In this document: positions 58,112-64,000 of the stretch, one piece after another | Numbering within the stretch: the first letter of the stretch is position 1 | Layout of the letters: every line of letters starts with the position of its first letter | The notes under the pieces: model-generated | Told to the model about the DNA's origin: nothing | The model's database searches: none | Seen by the model: only the letters and a program-made list of their open reading frames with translations | Assembly (NCBI GenBank): GCA_007922305.1 | Contig: ML677386.1 | Coordinates: 9,432,222 to 9,496,221 of the forward strand | Direction of reading: 5' to 3' | DNA: 64,000 bases | DNA from: Dermatemys mawii | Lineage: Eukaryota; Chordata; Testudines; Dermatemydidae | Position numbers and translations under genes: made by a program

Positions 58112-58991
58112 CAGTGCTTCTCAAACTATCTGATGTGGCAGAACGGCAATTTTTTCCAACGTGCCAGGGACCAGTATTATATTTGTGCCATATTATCCCA
58201 TTAGCGCATTAGATGAGAAAAACTAACATTCTTCACTGTATTCATTGGAATGGGAGCGTGCAAACCAAGTGTAGCGTACTCGCAGAGACGTTCCCATTTA
58301 AATACATTGAAAACTGACTGAAAGGCTGTGCATCTGTGCAGATAGTATAAAATGATTATTATTCATTTACAATCCAATAATATTTGAACATTTGTAGTAA
58401 TATTAATTTATATCAGAAACAATATGAATACAATAAAAGTTGGCAGACTTTTTATTTTATGGTTTCTTTTGTAAACAAATTACAATACAAATAAATAAAT
58501 CTTAAAAAAAAAAATCTGACCACCAAAGTCTCCTAAGATATTATTAAAAAATGATACAAGTAATAAAATCAAAAATTTTAACGAATAAAGTAAAGGTTAA
58601 AAAATAAGATTGAAAGGAATAGGTAACATTAAACTGAAGATGTAATAATTTTGAAAATATGACGCTCTTTATTCAACTCCTCGATGGTAACTGCCAGTGG
58701 CGCGGCGTCTTTATATGCAAAGGAGCGGAGTAAGCACGCTCTCGAGCGTCTCATGCAAAACATGCTGTAACATTGTGGCATAATTATCAATATTATAATA
58801 TGTGCTTCTAAAAGCATAATTGTATTTAATATTGTCAACTTTATAGACTGAATTATTCTTGGTGGAATTCCAGTGTGATTTTTAAGTTATACTATTTTTC
58901 TCTCTCTCTTTCCTGGAAACTCACCGCGGACCAGCAGCCGGTGGCTTGCAGACCGGCACCGGTCCGCGGACCACCACTTTGAGTAGCACTG
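58112..58991. mobile_element. 880-bp non-autonomous hAT, Charlie-like
   Basis: It begins cagtgcttctcaaactatct and ends cactttgagtagcactg, flanked by gtgtaaag (58104-58111) and atgtaaag (58992-58999), 7 of 8 matching. The centre is AT-rich and the right side GC-rich (ggcaccggtccgcggacc). The minus-strand frame at 58629-58838 shows no transposase motif. Confidence 0.82.
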
Positions 58992-61900
58992 ATGTAAAGA
59001 ACACTGTCTCAAGGTCAACCTGTACCAATAAGTACAAAATTTAATAGCAACATAAGATTACCTTGCTAAATCTAGAGTACCATAAATCCTGGCTGCCCAC
59101 AAGACTGGGTTAGCTGAAATGCATACAGCTGTTATATAATCCACACTTTTCCTCCTACTCAGACAAAGCTACCAACTGCCAAATGTAATCTAATAATTAG
59201 CATATGTAAAGTGAAAGAGCTAAACCATGACATCAGTTTAATCGGCTTCACAGAATATCAGTTGTTTTGAAACAAACCTACAGCCCGCTATAACCACAGA
59301 AATGCCAAATAAATGGCTACTGAAAAGGAACATACAGCATGGGCTGCAGGAATCCACCCACTTAAAAATGCTAAACTCTAAAATGAGCAAAAAGCATTTA
59401 TAAAGGAAACCTACCCTTCCAGAAAACTATTGTTGCAGGGTGGAATATAGATGATTTGAAAATTAACTTCTTTACACATAATTTCTAAGCATGATATGCT
59501 GCAGAAAAAAATCAATATAGCTAGCAATCAGAAAATTAAGTGAAATTTCTTAGAACTATACTTTGAAAGCAATAAATAAATAAAGGCAAGCCAAAAGTAG
59601 AAGTAGATTGACAGTTCAAATGTCACCCAAACTTAATCGGCATCAATCACTAACAACCATAATGAACATCCCTTTTCTAGGTCTAGGACCTTCAAGAGAG
59701 CATTGAGAAGAGGAGGGATTTCATAAAGAGAAAGCTAAATCCTCTTAGCCTCTAATAAGCTTGCTAGTTAGTTGACATACTTGGCAACAAATGGCAGAAA
59801 GTGATAATACCTGCTCCAGCCCACTTCTCCTAGCAAGAATATCTGGCAAAAATATTTACAAACTGAGTTTATATTCTAGTGCAAGGGTGTTTTAGGCAGC
59901 TCTGGATCCCCACCCTCTGTTGCTATGCAGTCCCCCACCCTACCCCCATGCAAAGTAGTTAATCGTGCTTGCTTTATGGAGGGCAGAGAAGATTAAAGAA
60001 AAAAGGATTTGGAAGATTTCAAAGAACATTCCTCTGACTCCAAATCACCTTTTCTTCCACTCACTCACAATCTCTGAAAGAACAATTGTGGACATAATCA
60101 AAACAGTTTAAGATTATACAGGGGCATGGAGAATCTGGCATCTTAAAAAACACTGACCTGAGAGTATGTAATTCATTCAGAAGAGAGAAAAAAAAAACAA
60201 AACACTACCAGGCTCTGGGTCAGGTTGCTAGTTTACATGACAAACAGGGAAAAAACCTAAATTCTATCAGCTATAGATGAAACGGAGTGGTATAAACTAT
60301 TAAGTACTGTTCACAGTAAAACAATGCTTACCTCATTGATTTGGAGGGCTCTTAAAAAAAAAAAAAAAGTAGATGAAGAACTTGTGGGGCTGCTATTTTT
60401 GAAACCAGACACCTTTCCCTCTCCCTTTGCAAACAGACAGCAAGCAGAGCGCGCTGGGTTAATAACCAGTCCAGGTCAGTTTACAAGAGATTATTTTAAA
60501 CTGTCTGCATTTTTTAGATAGGGACTGGATGCGACAAGCTATCCAAGAAAAGACTAAATATAACAAAAGGTCATCTGTATCCTATCATCAATATTTTAGG
60601 ACTAAAATGTATTGAAAACAAATTTTCTGTAGGCAACGTAAAAACTCTAGAAAGCAGAAAGTTAAATGAGACAAATTACACCCGAGCAGTGGTACAGTTA
60701 CTCCATCCAGTCTCACCATGAAAAAAAGTTACCCAACCTAATGAAACTTCTCAGTTAAATTAAGGAGCCAGAGCCTGCAAGTTACCTACCTACCAGAAGA
60801 CAGCTTACTAGTCAAGATGAAAGATACCTTGGCCACCACTCCTCAAAGTCCCCTGTAGTTTGAAGGATTAAATATTGAATAAAAATAAGATAAAAGTGTT
60901 ATCGAAACACAATCAAGTTTCTATAGAATTTTTTAAAAATATGAAATCTGTGCCTTGCTTTTGTTCCCTCTCCTCTGATTACACTCTAGTTTCAATTTTA
61001 TTTCTTGTGAAGTGTCTTTTTCTGAATCATTTTCAGTTTGTCTTCACTCATTTACGTCTCCTTTTCACCCTTTATTATGTGTTCTATTGGAGACAAAAAA
61101 GTCTGTTCCCCTCAATGACATAACTTTCTTTTCTAATTTGTCCCTCCAACTCTCCACATATTCTGACACCAAGTAGAAGAAACCTCCAAGAATACATTAT
61201 TGTGCCAGTCTTCAGGGGTTTTAAGTAAATTAATTATCTTAGATATTTCACTGATATTTGTTCTCACAAATTATAATCAAACAGAAAATCCCTTTCAATT
61301 AATGTAACTCATTGCAATAGTTATCCTTCAACAGTTAAAGAACAGTATACTGCCCTTTTACTTGTATCTGGATCACAGATGTACTAGAATCACTGTTTAG
61401 AGCCTCTTATTTTTCTTTTCTTTCTTTCTGGGCACTCCCTTTTTCCTGATCACTGGTCTGTACACTGTTCACCTCCAATCTGTTCTCAATCTGCACCTGC
61501 AGTTTATCTGCCGCCGCCTCTCCAATGGCAAAAGACATAGTATCAAGGACTCAGCTGAAGGGCTCTACAGATATTTGACTACCAGGAAGAATAGTAAGAA
61601 GAGCAAAGGACTTCTTTGCTCTTCCATAGCCACTATTTCCATTGTTTCCAACAGTGATGTCTTAACCACTTACTTTACATTTGTCCACCTATGCTTCCCC
61701 AGTTTCTCCTCCTGATTACAACTTCCACTCTATTGTGTGTCTTTTCTTCTGCTATTATTTGTATCATTGTAGTACGAAGGAGTCCCAATCATGGACCAGG
61801 ATGCCACTGTACAAACAGAACAGTCCCTGCGCCCCTATCGAAAGGAAATGAGGCTGCTCTTGATATAAAATGTAGCCCTCTTGTTATTCATTTAGGAAAA

Positions 61901-63267
61901 TGAATATTGTACAACTTTCATACTTTATTACTTTGGGTCCTTTAATATCTATTCATGTGTTAGTTTCTCTGAGATAATCTCTTAAGTTGTTGGGAAATTT
62001 TCTCCTCTTATTTAGAAACAGAATTAACAGAATCAGGCCTTTATGGGCCCCTCTCCCCCCGCCCCCGAAAAGGCAGTTTTCTCCAATGGTGATTTCAATA
62101 TGAGTCCAAGTTTGAACCATTCTACTTAGTGAAATGAAATTTTTTGAATAATCAGAATTGTTCTACCTTGACCATAATGCTCTTTCAAAATTGGCCAAAA
62201 TATGAAATAAAAAGTTTTTTAAAAAATCATTCTTTATTCATTACAAACAGTAAGTGTTGAAAATGTACAGTTTCTGCTGTGTGTGCTTGCAGGCGAAAGG
62301 GAAAGGCAGTATTCACAAAGAAACAGAGAAAAGAAAACACCTATGAAAACATGGAAGTGTAATTGTTAATTACAGAAATTGTCAGGATGACTCAGAAGCA
62401 GGTACAGTACCTAAAATGACATAACTAAATTTCAAGTCTACACTGTCCCTTTAAAACAAAATAAGAGTATTCATTTAGAAAAAGAGGGGAGGGAGAGTAG
62501 AAAGGGCTCCAAAGTTTGTGTCAATGACTGACAGGAGCGAAAAAGAGGAAAGATCTGCAAAAATTGGAGACTTAACATTGAAGTGTCTCTAAAGCTAAGG
62601 AGAAGATGGGGAGACCCTCATGGATTGATACAAAAACAGATATTCAAAAAATGTCAGCATTTTGTTTTCTCACTCATTCCTAAAATAAACTAAGGTTGTG
62701 GTCCACCTACCTGAACCAATGTTTAGTCTTAAATCTACACGTTTTATATCACGTGTCTTATTTTCTTACAAACTTGATATATTTTTGGACTTAGACTGCT
62801 CTCGGGCTATTCAGTCATCCATTCTCAAACACAAAGGCTGGGAATTCTCCCATCTCTTTCTGATAGTCTAAACTAATTAAGAATCAGGAGAAGGCACAAC
62901 TTTGCCTCCTCTACAGAACGCACAGGGAAAGCACTCCTGTTCTCCATCCCCTAGCACTCAGGAAATATTGTTCTCCCAGAACTACACTTTTCTGTCTCCG
63001 TTATCTTTCCCACCACATGATGCAGGAATCCCACACGACGGTCTGTTAACACACAAGAGATTTTATTGTCACTCTTTTGGAATAACCTACATCAAATAAT
63101 TTGTGAGTACTGTAGTGCTTCAAACTTAGACAGATAAAGCATATAGTACTTGATAATGGGGTACCTCAGATTTAATATTATACACAGATATATACACATA
63201 CAAGCCACAGAACGTGTGTATTACACATTGTTTTTTAAAACAATCTACAGTAAATGTTCTACTAAAC

Positions 63268-63938
63268 CAGGGGTGGGCAAACCTTTTGGCCCAAGGGCCA
63301 CATCAGGGTTGCAAAACTGTATGGCAGGCTGGGTATGGAAGACTGTGCTTCCCCAAACAGCATGGCCCCCACCCCCTATCTGCCCCCCGCCACTTCCTGC
63401 TCCCGGACTGCCCCCCTCAAAACTCCCAACCCATCCACCACCACCCCTTGTTTCCTGATCACCTTCTCCCTGGACCCCCTGCCCATAACCACCTCACTGG
63501 GATGCCACCCCCAATTCAACCCCTCGCTCCCTGTCCCCTGACTGCCCCGAACCTATCCATACCCCCGACCCCTAAAAGGGACCCTGAGATTCCCATGCCT
63601 ATCCAACTGCCCCTATTCCCCATCCCCTGACTGCCCCAAGTCCTGACCCTTATTCACACCTCCGCCCCCAGGCAAACCCCCCAGGACTCCCACCCACCCC
63701 TTTTCCTATCTCCTGACTGCCCCCCAGGACACTCTGCCCTTTATCCAACCCCGGCCCACTTACCATGCTGCTCAGAGCAGCATGTTTGGCAGCCACGTGG
63801 CCCGGCCAGAGCCAGACAAGCTGCTGCGCTGACCCATGGCTGCAGGGGAAGGCGGGGGAGGCGCCAGGGGCTAAGGAGCCAGGCAGGACCATCCTGTAGG
63901 CTGGATATGGCCCACAGGCCATAGTTTGCCCACCTCTG
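63268..63938. mobile_element. 671-bp non-autonomous hAT, perfect 8-bp duplication
   Basis: It begins caggggtgggcaaacctttt and ends tagtttgcccacctctg, flanked on both sides by tactaaac (63260-63267, 63939-63946). The interior is C-rich with 'gactgccccc' repeats; the proline-rich frames inside (63214-63630) are compositional. Same family as 35808-36420. Confidence 0.9.
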
Positions 63939-64000
63939 TACTAAACCATCAAGAAAGTAGTATAGAAAAAAAATGCAGCAAATTTAAGTAACTTAGTATA

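Larger units (their letters stand above)
38348..64000 (-). other. SIPA1L2 5' intron or upstream sequence, repeats only
   Basis: Upstream of the proposed 5' UTR acceptor I find no coding sequence, CpG-rich promoter or convincing first exon. Recognised repeats are listed separately. Stretches with nothing recognised are 38350-39060, 40000-42000, 43270-44195, 44370-46800, 50100-51120, 52480-55810, 55875-58100 and 59000-63255. Short A runs at 56174-56188 and 60354-60368 are low complexity. Confidence 0.65.

Noticed and set aside
63214..63630. Proline-rich 138-codon frame
   Set aside because: It lies in the C-rich interior of a non-autonomous hAT copy; the composition explains the open frame.

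Overview
This is a vertebrate, most likely turtle, genomic window. Host coding sequence is sparse, introns are long, and the interspersed repeats are CR1 LINEs, a Penelope-like element, DIRS-type retroelements, endogenous-retrovirus-type LTRs, hAT copies with 8-bp target duplications, and PIF/Harbinger- and Tc1/mariner-like MITEs. The turtle call rests on remembered repeat families and is inference; another sauropsid is possible. There is no bacterial, plasmid or phage signal, and I found no undescribed biological system.

One host gene is recognised. SIPA1L2 (signal-induced proliferation-associated 1-like 2, a Rap GTPase-activating protein of the SPAR family) lies on the minus strand. Its first coding exon is at 36647-38117, with a probable 5' UTR to 38347. 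Five more coding exons follow toward lower coordinates: 25190-25323, 21647-21835, 14925-15099, 9115-9218 and 1364-1521. Every junction has GT/AG and phase is kept throughout. Together they encode about 743 residues: the disordered N-terminal half, a conserved linker, and the first part of the RapGAP domain including the catalytic asparagine. The rest of the RapGAP domain, the PDZ domain and the C-terminal coiled coil lie beyond position 1. The promoter and non-coding first exon(s) lie upstream of 38347, probably beyond 64000.

Layout: 1-1363 is intron with a ~98-bp, ~90% identical inverted repeat. 1522-9114 is intron with a Harbinger-type MITE and a hAT copy. 9219-14924 is intron with a Penelope-like element split by an LTR that itself seems to carry a second LTR. 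15100-21646 is intron with a cluster of nested DNA transposons and a 30-bp minisatellite. 21836-25189 is intron with two MITEs and a CA/TA microsatellite around a 400-N gap. 25324-36646 is intron with an LTR, a decayed DIRS element carrying two hAT insertions, and another hAT copy. 38348-64000 is 5' intron or upstream sequence with CR1 copies, a tRNA-like SINE, a second DIRS fragment, several hAT copies and a 100-N gap. Everything outside the SIPA1L2 exons looks non-coding or decayed.
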